Shown here: positions 26,951-36,394 of the stretch, piece by piece
Layout of the letters: every line of letters begins with the position of its first letter
Position numbering within the stretch: position 1 is the stretch's first letter
Origin: Chryseobacterium sp. c4a
GTDB taxonomy: Bacteria > Bacteroidota > Bacteroidia > Flavobacteriales > Weeksellaceae
Reading direction: 5' to 3'
DNA length: 64,000 nt
NCBI RefSeq assembly: GCF_009900745.1
Contig: NZ_WXVU01000001.1
Span: 850,572-914,571, forward strand
Position numbers and translations under genes: made by a program
Notes under the pieces: model-generated
What the model saw: the letters and a program-made list of their open reading frames with translations, nothing else
What the model was told of the DNA's origin: nothing
Database searches by the model: none

Positions 26951-28357
26951 TTATAGATTGAAGTTTGTCCATCCAGCATACCAAGTATCATTGATGTCTG
27001 CTACCGCACCTTTGTAAGCTACTTTCTGGAACCAGTTACTTACCTTAGTATTGGTAAATTTAGCACCATTCAATAGTGGTGAACCTGAAGCAGGAGCAAA
27101 GTTTGGAGTTGTTCCGGCAGGAGCCCATGCATTAGTAAGTTTTACATCAGTTGTAGCACCTAAGATTGAGTTTCCACCATTATTGAACCAAGTTGTAAGA
27201 AGCTCAATTGAATACGTTGTAGGTGTAGAAGGTCCAAATTTCAAAGGAGTTGTATTCCCTGCTAAAACATTGTTTTCAAAGAATAATCTATTTCCTGTAA
27301 TATTAAGATCTGTTGCAGTTCCTTTAGTAGCATCAATAAATAATCCTACAGGATATCCTGTGAATACAGAGTTGAATACTGAAATAGATGAGTTTCTTCT
27401 GATTTGTAATGCATTTTGGAATAAAGCATTGATTTGACCAGGAGCAGCAGAGTTGATTGGCCCAATTACAGTCATGTTAGAGAATGTAGCAGAAGTCTGA
27501 GGAGCAGTTGAAGAACCATTCGCATCATTATCAGATTCAAATGCATTAGATCCTGAAACGTCAGCTACCTGAGAATCTCTTACAGCAATACCAAACTGTA
27601 CATTTCCTGAATATCCGTTGTCTGTATCGAAATCATCATCAAGACCTTTGTAAGCAATAAGGTGAGAACAGTTTACCGTTCCTCCGAACCACTCAAAGCT
27701 GTCATCATTAGCATACGCAACTTCTACATAGTCTACTAGAGTTCCGTTACCTACACCACCGAATGTGATCCCGTTAATTTCTTTATCTGGTAAGAATGCA
27801 TATCCTGCATATTCTACTCTTACATATTGTAATACACCACTGTTGTCAGCAGGATTATTTCCTCCATAAAGTCCAAGACCATCAGCATCATTGATACCTC
27901 CTTCCATTTCTCCAACACCATTTTGTCCTTTAAATGTAGCATTGGTAGGAGCATTTCCTAAGATAACAAGACCTGCCCAGTCACCTCTTTTAGGGTTTGG
28001 TTTTTCTGAAGTGAAGATAATTGGATTGGTAGCTGTACCTTTTGCCATGATCTTACTTCCTCTTGTAATGATCAAAGCTCCATTTTTGTCTGCTTCACCT
28101 ACAATTTTTGTACCTGGTTCGATCGTTAAAGTCGCTCCCTTAGTTACATATACTAGTCCTCTTAATTTATAAATTTTATTAGCTTTAAGAGTCATATCTG
28201 ATGTGATCTTTCCTGAAAGAATTAGGTTTTCAGTATCTCCTCCATTTCCGTTACCACCGTCTTTAATAATGGTAGGGCCATCTTCTTCTATATTTCTACA
28301 TGCAGTAGTTGACACTAAAGCACCAAGCATTAAAGAATATAAAACGAACTTTTTCAT
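26951..28357 (-). CDS. Surface lipoprotein with parallel beta-helix fold
   Basis: A 468-residue lipoprotein (VSTTACRNIEED). Acidic residues soon after the cysteine resemble the Bacteroidota surface-export signal. The body is repetitive and strand-rich with GTKIVGEADKNGALIITRGSKI, WAGLVILGNAP, GVLQYVRVEYAG and DDSFEWFGGTVNCSHLIAYKGLDDDFD, typical of right-handed beta-helix proteins. It is encoded 45 bp downstream of a TonB receptor, so the two probably form a receptor plus surface-lipoprotein uptake unit. The ligand is unknown. Confidence 0.82.
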   Translation of the reverse strand: MKKFVLYSLMLGALVSTTACRNIEEDGPTIIKDGGNGNGGDTENLILSGKITSDMTLKANKIYKLRGLVYVTKGATLTIEPGTKIVGEADKNGALIITRGSKIMAKGTATNPIIFTSEKPNPKRGDWAGLVILGNAPTNATFKGQNGVGEMEGGINDADGLGLYGGNNPADNSGVLQYVRVEYAGYAFLPDKEINGITFGGVGNGTLVDYVEVAYANDDSFEWFGGTVNCSHLIAYKGLDDDFDTDNGYSGNVQFGIAVRDSQVADVSGSNAFESDNDANGSSTAPQTSATFSNMTVIGPINSAAPGQINALFQNALQIRRNSSISVFNSVFTGYPVGLFIDATKGTATDLNITGNRLFFENNVLAGNTTPLKFGPSTPTTYSIELLTTWFNNGGNSILGATTDVKLTNAWAPAGTTPNFAPASGSPLLNGAKFTNTKVSNWFQKVAYKGAVADINDTWYAGWTNFNL

Positions 28358-28402
28358 ATTGTAAGAATTAAATTATTTTTATTAGATTATTTGAGTGAAT
28401 TA

Positions 28403-31192
28403 TTAAAAGCTGTACCCTAATGTTAAACTGAAGTTGGTACCTGTTAATCGATCTATAGCAAGAGCGTCAGAATTGTCGTACTTCTTGTTGTTATTCAGAT
28501 CGTGATAGAATTTAGCGCGACGATTCAGAATATCGGAAACGTTTAGCTTGATTTCTCCTTTTTTATTCCATATTTTTTTAGCAACCTGGAAGTCTAAAAG
28601 TGGTCTTGGAGCTTCCCAGATTGGTGGAACCTGATCATTTCCTACATAAAGGATTCTTCTTCCGATCATGTTGAATAGTACAGTAGAAGACCATCCTGAT
28701 TTCTCAGCATCATACTGAAGGCTTAGGTTGATCGTGTATGGAGACTGTCCCTGCATCGGTCTGTTGATTCTGGTAGCCTCATCCGTAACTTTATTTTTAA
28801 TATAAGCGAAGTTACCACCTAATGTGAAGTCTTTAAGAGTGCTTACAAAATCCAGTTTTTTTCTGAATTCCAATTCAACTCCATAAGCATCAGCTTTGTC
28901 TACATTCAGGTAGTTGAACGTGTTACTTGTTCCTACCCCAGACTGGTTGAAGTATAATTCAATAGGCTTTTTAAAGTTTTTGTAGAAAGCAGCTACGGAA
29001 AGGATCTCACCATTTCTTGGATAGAATTCCCAACGAAGGTCGGCACTTGTAATTTTAGTTCTTTCAATATCTTTGCTACCAATTACTGTAGCTCCCAAAT
29101 CAAAATCATAATAAGCCAAAGGAGAAACCTCTCTGAACTCAGGTCTTACTACAGTTTGTGAACCGGCAAGACGAATATTCATTTTAGGATTTACTTTGAA
29201 AGTTAAGTTAAGCGCTGGTAAGAAGTCTGTAACACGAGTGTTTACAAAACGGTCATCACTTCTTTTTGTGCTCCCCACTAATTGGTCAAAGTTTTCAACT
29301 CTTAATCCCCAAACAGCTCTTAGCCAAGGTGTAAAGTTGTTGTCAAACTGTAAATACCCTGCGTTAAGGATCGTATTGGCAATATATCTGTATTGATTTC
29401 CTGCAATTTCATCAAAAGTAAATCTACCGTCAGTTCCAAAGTTATCAGGATTAAAGATCGTCTCAAAAGGCTGAGAAAGTAATCCCTGATTGTATTTTTC
29501 AAGCCTTACAGAGAATGGTCTTGAATTGTAGATTCTGTCTTTTACCTGGAATAAATACCCTCCTTTGATGGTTTGCTTTTCTCCGAATAAAGTAAATGTT
29601 TTAGAAACATCACCCCCTGCGTTATACAGGTAATCACTCAATGTAGAATAGAAAACACTTCCTGATTTTTGAGAAAGACCATTAGAGATCAAAGCTAGGT
29701 AAGGGCTTCCTGGCATATTCGTGTACTGGTTGTATTGTAAACGCTGTAGCAAAGGAATGTATTGATCCAAGATCCCGAAGCTTCCATACCAGTTCAATGT
29801 AAGCCCACCAAGAGCATCTATTTTGTGTGTTCCGGTAAGCGTTGAGTTATAGAATATGGTTTGTTTAAATCCTATTTCTCTTGCCAGGATATTGGTTCCG
29901 TTGATTGGGTCAAATTCAAAATCTTTTCCTGATCTGAAAGACATGTGGTTCACCGTATTATTGGTGATGATGTTCTTTAAGGAAATTTTATTGTTGCTGT
30001 TAAACTTTAGAGCAAGGTTCAACATCCCGCCTAGAATAACATCGTTGGTATATTTTTCAGTGTAATAATCGAAGTTTGTATTGGCAGTTTCATCGTTAAT
30101 CGTGAAGAAACGGTTGTTCGTTACAGTTCTTCTTTTGTTGTTACTGTAATTTAAAACTGCAATAACCCCTAAATCTTTTCCGAAAACCTTCGTATTAAAA
30201 CCACCATCTACCTGTAAGCTTACGTTTTCAGGGTAACCCAATGTATTGAAACCTAAATTTTTAGTAAACCCTTTTCCAATATCTGTTTTTTGACCCTCAT
30301 TCAAAATACTGAAAGCATTCTTTGCAGGCATATTGGTAGGCAGTTTTCTATAGCCGTCATCAATTCCTAAGAAATCCCATTTTCCTCCTTTCTGTATAAA
30401 GAACTCGTGGTTCATGGTAATGTTATTACCACCCACACCTACTTGTACATTGAAGAAATCCTTATTAGGAATATCTTTAGTATTCACCTGGATCAAACCA
30501 CCTCCCCATTCACCAGTATACTCAGGAATAAAGGTTTTGTTGATAACAAGTGTTTCGATAACGTTAGCAGGGAAAAGGTCAAAAGAGAAAGTCTTTCTGT
30601 CTGGCTCTGTACTGGATAACTGAATACCATTTAGCATCGCCTGGTTGTAACGATCAGATAATCCTCTTACAACGATATATTTTCCATCGAATAAACTCAC
30701 ACCCGAAACTCTTTTCAGAACTTCACCTGTGTTTCTGTCCGGACTTCTTTTAATAGCTTCAACACCAATAACCTGAGAAACTACCCCTGCATTTTTTTGC
30801 AATCCGATGGTAGAGGCTATGGTTTCTTTTCTTGCGTTTGATTTGATTACAACTCCCTCAATTTCTTTTTCTTTGGCAGTTGGCTTTTCCAGCACAATAT
30901 CAAGGTGAGTGTTACCATCGTTTTTTACAATAACTTCACTGATTTCCTTTTTGTTGTATCCATTGGAACTTACCGTTATTATATAATTGGTACCGGGAGA
31001 AAGGTTGATAGAGTAGTACCCTGCAAGGTCAGTGACTACTTCCTGGTCATTTACCTTTACTTTTACCCCCTCTATAGGAGTGTTGTCTTTCTCATCCAAT
31101 ACCCTACCTTCAAGAATCTGGCTTTGTGCAAAAGCATAGCCAGCAGAAAACAAGGCAAGTAGCACAATGCTCTTGTGGAGTTGTTTTTTCAT
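28403..31192 (-). CDS. TonB-dependent outer membrane receptor
   Basis: A 929-residue receptor with signal ending AGYAFAQ. It has a carboxypeptidase-D-regulatory-like domain (about 27-110: LEGRVLDEKDNTPIEGVKV, TDLAGYYSINL), a plug domain containing the variant motif GKYIVVRGLSDRYNQAMLNG, and a 22-strand barrel ending in LTLGYSF. That RGLSDRYNQ plug variant is found in a distinct branch of receptors. It is transcribed with the beta-helix lipoprotein downstream and divergently from a PhoB/PhoR-like system 325 bp away. The substrate is not evident; phosphate-related uptake is one context-based guess. Confidence 0.9.
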   Translation of the reverse strand: MKKQLHKSIVLLALFSAGYAFAQSQILEGRVLDEKDNTPIEGVKVKVNDQEVVTDLAGYYSINLSPGTNYIITVSSNGYNKKEISEVIVKNDGNTHLDIVLEKPTAKEKEIEGVVIKSNARKETIASTIGLQKNAGVVSQVIGVEAIKRSPDRNTGEVLKRVSGVSLFDGKYIVVRGLSDRYNQAMLNGIQLSSTEPDRKTFSFDLFPANVIETLVINKTFIPEYTGEWGGGLIQVNTKDIPNKDFFNVQVGVGGNNITMNHEFFIQKGGKWDFLGIDDGYRKLPTNMPAKNAFSILNEGQKTDIGKGFTKNLGFNTLGYPENVSLQVDGGFNTKVFGKDLGVIAVLNYSNNKRRTVTNNRFFTINDETANTNFDYYTEKYTNDVILGGMLNLALKFNSNNKISLKNIITNNTVNHMSFRSGKDFEFDPINGTNILAREIGFKQTIFYNSTLTGTHKIDALGGLTLNWYGSFGILDQYIPLLQRLQYNQYTNMPGSPYLALISNGLSQKSGSVFYSTLSDYLYNAGGDVSKTFTLFGEKQTIKGGYLFQVKDRIYNSRPFSVRLEKYNQGLLSQPFETIFNPDNFGTDGRFTFDEIAGNQYRYIANTILNAGYLQFDNNFTPWLRAVWGLRVENFDQLVGSTKRSDDRFVNTRVTDFLPALNLTFKVNPKMNIRLAGSQTVVRPEFREVSPLAYYDFDLGATVIGSKDIERTKITSADLRWEFYPRNGEILSVAAFYKNFKKPIELYFNQSGVGTSNTFNYLNVDKADAYGVELEFRKKLDFVSTLKDFTLGGNFAYIKNKVTDEATRINRPMQGQSPYTINLSLQYDAEKSGWSSTVLFNMIGRRILYVGNDQVPPIWEAPRPLLDFQVAKKIWNKKGEIKLNVSDILNRRAKFYHDLNNNKKYDNSDALAIDRLTGTNFSLTLGYSF

Positions 31193-31517
31193 TATTACTT
31201 CTTTTACTTCTTTTTCAAGGGCAAAATAAAGGCTAAGTTTTTAAGAAAACTTTAGGAGAATTTTAATTAATTATGAAATTTATATGAATGAATAACGGAA
31301 CTTTTCCGTTATTGATCTTTGTTTTTTTAATCAAATTATTTTATTTGTTTTTTGTATAATCTTTCGTATATTTGATTTAAATGTATTTATTTGTTCTTTT
31401 TGTTGTTAATTTTTTAATTTCAAATAAGAGTTTAGCTTTTTAATAATTAGTTAACATTGGGAGAATAGATGAAATCAATGAAAATAGTTACTTTTGTGGG
31501 AATTCTTAAACTAGAAG
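31193..31517. other. Divergent intergenic region between TonB receptor and response regulator
   Basis: No gene was found. It is strongly AT-rich. It holds a good promoter match at 31344-31374 and a second -7-like TACTTTTG at 31489-31496 close to the regulator start. Control elements for the receptor probably lie in the half nearest 31193, but no clear CAAAnnTA box was found there. Confidence 0.5.
31344..31374 (+). promoter_or_regulatory. Bacteroidota-type promoter, TTTG-N19-TATATTTG
   Basis: TTTG at 31344-31347 and TATATTTG at 31367-31374 with a 19-bp spacer match the -33/-7 consensus. It points to the response regulator and would leave a leader of about 135 nt. The alternative box at 31489 would give a much shorter leader. 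Confidence 0.5.
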
Positions 31518-32192
31518 ATGAGCAAAAAAATTCTTTTAATAGACGACGAACTGGACATTTTAGAGATTCTATCTTATAACTTAGAAAAGGAAGGATATGA
31601 GATCTATACAGCTACCAATGGTAATGAAGGAATAGAAAAAGCAAAGGAAATTATTCCGGATCTTATTCTATTAGACGTAATGATGCCTGAAAAAGATGGT
31701 ATTGAAACTTGTCAGGAACTTCGTAAAGTGAAAGAACTCCAAAAAACACTTATTGTTTTCCTTTCCGCAAGAAGCGAAGAATTTTCTCAATTGGCAGGTT
31801 TCCAGGCAGGAGCTAACGATTATGTAGTGAAACTAATCAAACCAAAAATCCTTACCTCTAAAGTAAATGCCTTATTACAACTAACCTCTCAGGTTTCGGA
31901 TAATGCCAAGTTGATCGAAATTGGAGATCTTGTCATTGATAAAGATAATTTCAGAGTTTCCAAAAGTGGGCAGCAGTTTCTTCTTCCCAAAAAAGAATTT
32001 GATTTACTTTATCTCTTAGCTTCCAATACTGAGAAAGTATTTAAGAGAGAAGAAATTCTTGAAAAAGTTTGGGGAAATGATGTGATCGTAGGAGAAAGAA
32101 CTATTGATGTTCACATCAGAAGACTTAGAGAAAAATTGGGGATCAATACCATTCAGACTTTAAAAGGGATAGGGTATAAGCTTATCGTTTAA
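31518..32192 (+). CDS. PhoB/OmpR-family response regulator
   Basis: A 224-residue two-domain regulator. The receiver has the acidic pair DDE at 9-11, phosphoacceptor Asp53 in LILLDVMMPEKDG and Lys in VVKLIKPK; the usual proline after that lysine is Leu here. The C-terminal winged helix has KEFDLLYLLASN, REEILEKVWGN, RTIDVHIRRLREKLG and IQTLKGIGYKL. It is encoded 47 bp upstream of a PhoR-like kinase. The pair resembles PhoB-PhoR but no pst genes are nearby, so the stimulus is open. Confidence 0.92.
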   Translation: MSKKILLIDDELDILEILSYNLEKEGYEIYTATNGNEGIEKAKEIIPDLILLDVMMPEKDGIETCQELRKVKELQKTLIVFLSARSEEFSQLAGFQAGANDYVVKLIKPKILTSKVNALLQLTSQVSDNAKLIEIGDLVIDKDNFRVSKSGQQFLLPKKEFDLLYLLASNTEKVFKREEILEKVWGNDVIVGERTIDVHIRRLREKLGINTIQTLKGIGYKLIV

Positions 32193-32239
32193 TCGATTAG
32201 ATACCTTATCTTTACGTTCAATATTAAAACTTTGTAAAA

Positions 32240-33271
32240 TTGAAATTTTACAGGCTTACGCTCATTGCCTCCTGTCTGTTGACGTTGGTAATGCTTTTTC
32301 TGGTGGTCATTTTCGATTCACTAAAAGATATCTATTATGAGACCCCTTTATTTAAAACGGGTCTTTTAATCTGTGTAATTCTTATCTTTATTATCAACTG
32401 TGTAGTGTTGGAATTGCTTTTCAATTATTACGGAAGAAAGCAGGTGAAAGGACTTTCCGGAATTCTGCCTCAGGAAATGGTTCATAATAACGATGAAAAT
32501 ATTACGATCAAAGAACTGGGTGAAAGATTCTCAGATCTCAATCAGCAGCAAGCCACCGAAATCGATATGATGAAGGAAATGGAAAGCTACCGTAAAGAAT
32601 ATATCGGTAACGTTTCTCATGAGCTTAAAACTCCGTTATTTTCTATCCAAGGGTATGTAGAAACGCTAAGAGATGGTGGAGTGGATAATCTAACGATTCG
32701 GGATAAATATCTTGAAAGGATCGATAAATCAGTAGAAAGGCTTATTGCCATTGTTACAGACCTTGATATGATCAACAGGCTTGAAGCAGGAGAGATCAAT
32801 CTTACCGTTTCCAAGTTTGATGTCAATCTTTTGATCAAGGAGATTTTTGACCTGCTTGAATTTGAAGCTGAAAAACACAATACTACATTACAGATCCAGA
32901 CTTTACATCCACAAATTTTTGTAGAAGCTGATAAACAAAAGATTTCTCAGGTCTTTATTAATCTTATTTCAAATGCCATTCACTATGCCAATAGACAAGA
33001 AGCAAAAGTGATTGTAAAAACCAGTGTTTTAAAAAATAAAGTACTGATTGAAGTGATTGATAACGGAATGGGAATCAAATCAGAAATCCTTCCGAGAATC
33101 TTCGAGCGTTTCTATCGTGTAGAAACCAGCAGAAGCCGAAGAGAAGGCGGTTCCGGACTAGGACTTGCCATCGTAAAGCATATCCTTGAAGCTCATAACG
33201 AAAACATTACCGTAGAAAGTGTTTACCTTGAAGGAACCAAGTTTAGTTTTATGCTCGAAAAAAGTAAATAA
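32240..33271 (+). CDS. PhoR-like sensor histidine kinase
   Basis: This 343-residue kinase starts at TTG 32240 (MKFYRLTLIASC); the next in-frame ATG would cut into the first membrane helix. It has two membrane helices at about 5-26 and 39-61 with almost no periplasmic loop, so it probably senses within the membrane or through partners. The H box is GNVSHELKTPL (His127), followed by NLISNAI, DNGMGI and GSGLGLAIV of the ATPase. It is the partner of the regulator just upstream. Confidence 0.92.
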   Translation: MKFYRLTLIASCLLTLVMLFLVVIFDSLKDIYYETPLFKTGLLICVILIFIINCVVLELLFNYYGRKQVKGLSGILPQEMVHNNDENITIKELGERFSDLNQQQATEIDMMKEMESYRKEYIGNVSHELKTPLFSIQGYVETLRDGGVDNLTIRDKYLERIDKSVERLIAIVTDLDMINRLEAGEINLTVSKFDVNLLIKEIFDLLEFEAEKHNTTLQIQTLHPQIFVEADKQKISQVFINLISNAIHYANRQEAKVIVKTSVLKNKVLIEVIDNGMGIKSEILPRIFERFYRVETSRSRREGGSGLGLAIVKHILEAHNENITVESVYLEGTKFSFMLEKSK

Positions 33272-33323
33272 TTCCGGCAAAATGTAAGAAAAAAAAATAT
33301 TTTAAAAAATCCTGAAATATTTT

Positions 33324-33352
33324 TTTGTCACATGTCATTTATTATATATTTG
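33324..33352 (+). promoter_or_regulatory. Bacteroidota-type promoter, TTTG-N17-TATATTTG
   Basis: TTTG at 33324-33327 and TATATTTG at 33345-33352 lie 53 bp before the ATG of the acidic protein gene, giving a leader of about 45 nt. Both boxes match the consensus exactly. Confidence 0.7.
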
Positions 33353-33405
33353 CACCAGAGATTTATCATAATTATAAAGGCAAAAAAGTAATTTAAGAAA
33401 CTGAT

Positions 33406-33999
33406 ATGGTTTACAAAATCCGCGTAATATTAGATGCGAAAGAGGATATTTTCCGTGATATTGAAGTTAAGGGAAAACAAACGTTATGGAACTTACATTT
33501 AGGAATTAAAAGTGCATTCAGTCTGCAGGGAGATGAGCTTTCTACTTTTAATCTGTTAGAAGAAGACGGAACGATCGTAAAAAGTGTCCCATTGGAAGAT
33601 ATGAGCGATGATGGTGATGGTGAGATTATGTCAGACGTATACATTGATGAAGCTTTTGAAAACAAAGGAGACAAAGCACAATTCCAATATGGGCTTCTTG
33701 ATCTTTGGGAATTCTTCTGTGAGCTTATAGAAATTGTTGATGAAAAGAAAGGACTGAACTATCCGATTACAGTATATAGATTCGGAAATGTTCCTTTGAA
33801 AGCTCCTAGTAAAAATGGAACTGGAGGATCTAAAAAGAAATCAGCAATGCCTTTGGTAGATGATGAGTTTGGTTTCGATGAAGATTTTGGAGCTAGCGGA
33901 AACTTTTCTGATGAAGACGATAACTACGATGACGAAGAAGAAGATGACTACAACGACGATGTCTTTGATGATGAAGATGATAACGATGACGAAAGATAA
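33406..33999 (+). CDS. IS1096-passenger / plasmid pRiA4b ORF-3-like protein with acidic tail
   Basis: A 197-residue protein. The first 130 residues resemble the pRiA4b ORF-3 family (also called IS1096 passenger TnpR): VYKIRVILDAKEDIFRDIEV, TLWNLHLGIKSAFS, YGLLDLWEFFCELIEIVD. The tail is almost entirely Asp/Glu (about 150-197). There is no transposase nearby, and a strong own promoter and terminator bracket it, so it is a resident chromosomal gene rather than mobile cargo. Function is unknown. Confidence 0.8.
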   Translation: MVYKIRVILDAKEDIFRDIEVKGKQTLWNLHLGIKSAFSLQGDELSTFNLLEEDGTIVKSVPLEDMSDDGDGEIMSDVYIDEAFENKGDKAQFQYGLLDLWEFFCELIEIVDEKKGLNYPITVYRFGNVPLKAPSKNGTGGSKKKSAMPLVDDEFGFDEDFGASGNFSDEDDNYDDEEEDDYNDDVFDDEDDNDDER

Positions 34000-34021
34000 G
34001 ATGTAGATACATAAAAAATAC

Positions 34022-34050
34022 AGCCCCGGATTTTTTCCGGGGCTTTTTTA
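34022..34050 (+). terminator. Terminator of the acidic protein gene
   Basis: A nearly perfect AGCCCCGGA/TCCGGGGCT stem has a T-rich loop and is followed by six T. Confidence 0.92.
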
Positions 34051-34440
34051 TTGAAAATTCAAATGATCTGATTTGATCTTGGTTCTCTTTGTATCGGTAA
34101 TGAGAAAAAATGAATAAAGCTAAATTCATAAGAAAAGTGAAAATTGCAAGGCAGTGATTTATCCAAGATAAATCTAGGTATCAGCTTTATAATACGACTA
34201 TTCCCTTAACTGTTCTTATTCTTAAAAAAAATAATGGTTTAAATATTTTAAAAGGTTGATTTTATCTTAATTTTTAACCTTTGTGTTTCCTCTCGATTTT
34301 ATAACTGATTTCAGATAATACAAAACTCCATTTAATCTAATTGTTTTTATAACCGATATTATTTCGAAAGAGCTTTCGTAATTTTTCCTTTTACCCCCTT
34401 TCCCTGAAAAACAATCCTTATTTTTGTTAAAATTAGATTA
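34051..34440. other. Non-coding stretch before the amylase gene
   Basis: No gene was found. The sequence is AT-rich. A TATTTTTG -7-like box at 34419-34426 lies 14 bp before the amylase ATG without a matching TTTG upstream. Confidence 0.4.
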
Positions 34441-35790
34441 ATGAAAAAATTAATTTTATTAGCCGTAATTGGTCTGGGAATTGTTTCCTGTACCACTCAA
34501 AAAAATACAAGGAAGATGACAGAGCTGCCAAAAGAATGGAAACATACTACAAATATCTACGAAGTAAATATCAGACAATATACTCAGGAAGGAACTTTTA
34601 AAGCATTTGCAAAAGAAATGCCCCGCCTGAAAGCTATGGGAGTAAGAACACTCTGGTTTATGCCGATTACACCGATTGCCCAACAAAATAAAAAAGGAAG
34701 CCTGGGAAGTCCTTATGCTGCCGCTGATTATACCTCTATCAATCCTGAATTCGGGACAATGGCCGATTTTAAAGATATGGTAAATGAAGCGCACAGACTG
34801 GGGTTCAAAGTCATTATAGACTGGGTAGCCAATCATACAGGCTGGGATCATGTTTGGACAAAAAGCCACCCTGAATTTTATCTGAAGGATGCAGATGGAA
34901 AATTCCATATAGCTTCCGGAATGGATGATATTATTGAGCTGGATTATAAAAATCAGGAGATGCGTCAGGCAATGATTGATGCTATGAAGTTCTGGGTAAC
35001 GGAAACGGATATCGATGGCTTCAGATGCGATCTGGCCTCATGGGTGGAAGTAGATTTCTGGGAACAGGCACGTCCCGAAGTAGAGAAAGTAAAGCCGCTT
35101 TTCTGGCTAGGAGAATTTGATGAGTTGGAAAGTCCGGAGTATGGGAAAGTTTTTGATGCCAGCTATTCATGGAAATGGATGCATAAATCTGCCGATTACT
35201 ACAAAAAAAATGAACCACTTCAGGAATTGAAAGACCTGTTGGTGCAGTATTCTAATATTGGAGATCGCTCAATGAGAGCTTGGTTTACCGCTAATCACGA
35301 TGAGAATTCATGGAATGGAACAGAATATGAGAAGTACGCAGTGATTGCAAAACCAATGGCTGTATTTTCAGCAACATGGAATGGCGTTCCGTTATTATAC
35401 TCAGGACAGGAGCTTCCTAATATGAAGAGACTTGAGTTTTTCGAAAAAGATCCGATCAAATGGACAAAAACGTATCAGGTAGCTGATTTCTATAAAACAT
35501 TATTGGATTTAAAAGCCTTCAATCCAGCTTTAAGAGGCGGTGATCCGAACGTGACTACTTATTTATTGAATACCACTGCGAATGACAAGATTTTAGCCTA
35601 TGTAAGAAAAAATGGAAAAGATGAAGTGCTTGTTGTTTTAAATATGTCAAAAGAACCGGTAAACTTTACCATTGAAGATGGAAATATATCAGGAATATTC
35701 AGAAATGTATTTGAAAAGACAAAAAGAAACTTCGATGAAGGCAAAGATTTTAATTTCAAAGTTTCAGACTACGCCGTATTTGAAAAATAA
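34441..35790 (+). CDS. GH13 alpha-amylase family lipoprotein
   Basis: A 449-residue lipoprotein (IGLGIVSCTTQK) with all four GH13 blocks: DWVANHTG, DGFRCDLAS (nucleophile Asp197), WLGEFDE (acid/base Glu225) and FTANHDENS (Asp287). The catalytic barrel starts at about residue 35 and the C-terminal beta domain ends at DYAVFEK. It should hydrolyse or transfer alpha-1,4-glucans at the cell envelope. It is not next to a SusC/SusD pair here, unlike classical starch loci. Confidence 0.93.
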   Translation: MKKLILLAVIGLGIVSCTTQKNTRKMTELPKEWKHTTNIYEVNIRQYTQEGTFKAFAKEMPRLKAMGVRTLWFMPITPIAQQNKKGSLGSPYAAADYTSINPEFGTMADFKDMVNEAHRLGFKVIIDWVANHTGWDHVWTKSHPEFYLKDADGKFHIASGMDDIIELDYKNQEMRQAMIDAMKFWVTETDIDGFRCDLASWVEVDFWEQARPEVEKVKPLFWLGEFDELESPEYGKVFDASYSWKWMHKSADYYKKNEPLQELKDLLVQYSNIGDRSMRAWFTANHDENSWNGTEYEKYAVIAKPMAVFSATWNGVPLLYSGQELPNMKRLEFFEKDPIKWTKTYQVADFYKTLLDLKAFNPALRGGDPNVTTYLLNTTANDKILAYVRKNGKDEVLVVLNMSKEPVNFTIEDGNISGIFRNVFEKTKRNFDEGKDFNFKVSDYAVFEK

Positions 35791-35937
35791 AAGCTAACCC
35801 TATTGAAGTTCTGACTGAACCTATAAAATTCAACCATTATTTCTTAAATGATACTAGATTTCCCTCCTTTGTAGGGGAATCTATGATTTTGACGGGATGG
35901 TTCTATCCATTCACCAAATAATTATTCCAAAACTACA

Positions 35938-36378
35938 ATGAACAAACAGGATATCATAAACATTATTAAAGCTAAAATATCAGATAAAATCCAGTATTTC
36001 GAAAACCTGATTGCTGAAACCCGCGCTTCCAATAATGATACGAAAAGCTCAATGGGAGATAAATATGAAACCGGACGTGAAATGCTTCAGCAGGAAATTA
36101 ATAATCTGCAGAGGCAGCTTAATGAAGTGCTGAATCAGCAGGCTGTTCTACAAAAGATAAACGCAGACCCTTCTGAGAAAGTTCAAAACGGAGCTTTGGT
36201 AAAAACCAATAAAGGATTATTTTATGTTTCAGCTTCGATGGGAGAAATTTTATTTGAAAATCAGAAAATTATGACTGTATCTTCAAAATCGCCTTTAGTA
36301 AAAGCAATGTTTGGCAAGAAAATGGGAGAGACATTTACCATTAACAATATCAATCAGAATATTGAACATATCTGGTAA
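35938..36378 (+). CDS. GreA/GreB-like protein
   Basis: A 146-residue protein with an N-terminal coiled-coil-like helix pair (KSSMGDKYETGREMLQQEINNLQRQL) and a C-terminal small beta domain (NGALVKTNKGLFYVSASMGEI, SPLVKAMFGKKMGETF). That 'SPLG.ALLGK..GD' theme is the GreA/GreB C-terminal signature. Such proteins in flavobacteria are sometimes misnamed 3-oxoacyl-ACP synthase. It probably acts on RNA polymerase, but it lacks enough similarity to be called GreA itself. Confidence 0.75.
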   Translation: MNKQDIINIIKAKISDKIQYFENLIAETRASNNDTKSSMGDKYETGREMLQQEINNLQRQLNEVLNQQAVLQKINADPSEKVQNGALVKTNKGLFYVSASMGEILFENQKIMTVSSKSPLVKAMFGKKMGETFTINNINQNIEHIW

Positions 36379-36394
36379 ATCAATCTTTAATATT

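Noticed and set aside
33406..33999. A mobile element around the IS1096-passenger-like gene
   Set aside because: No inverted repeats, transposase or target duplication could be seen; the gene has its own promoter and terminator.
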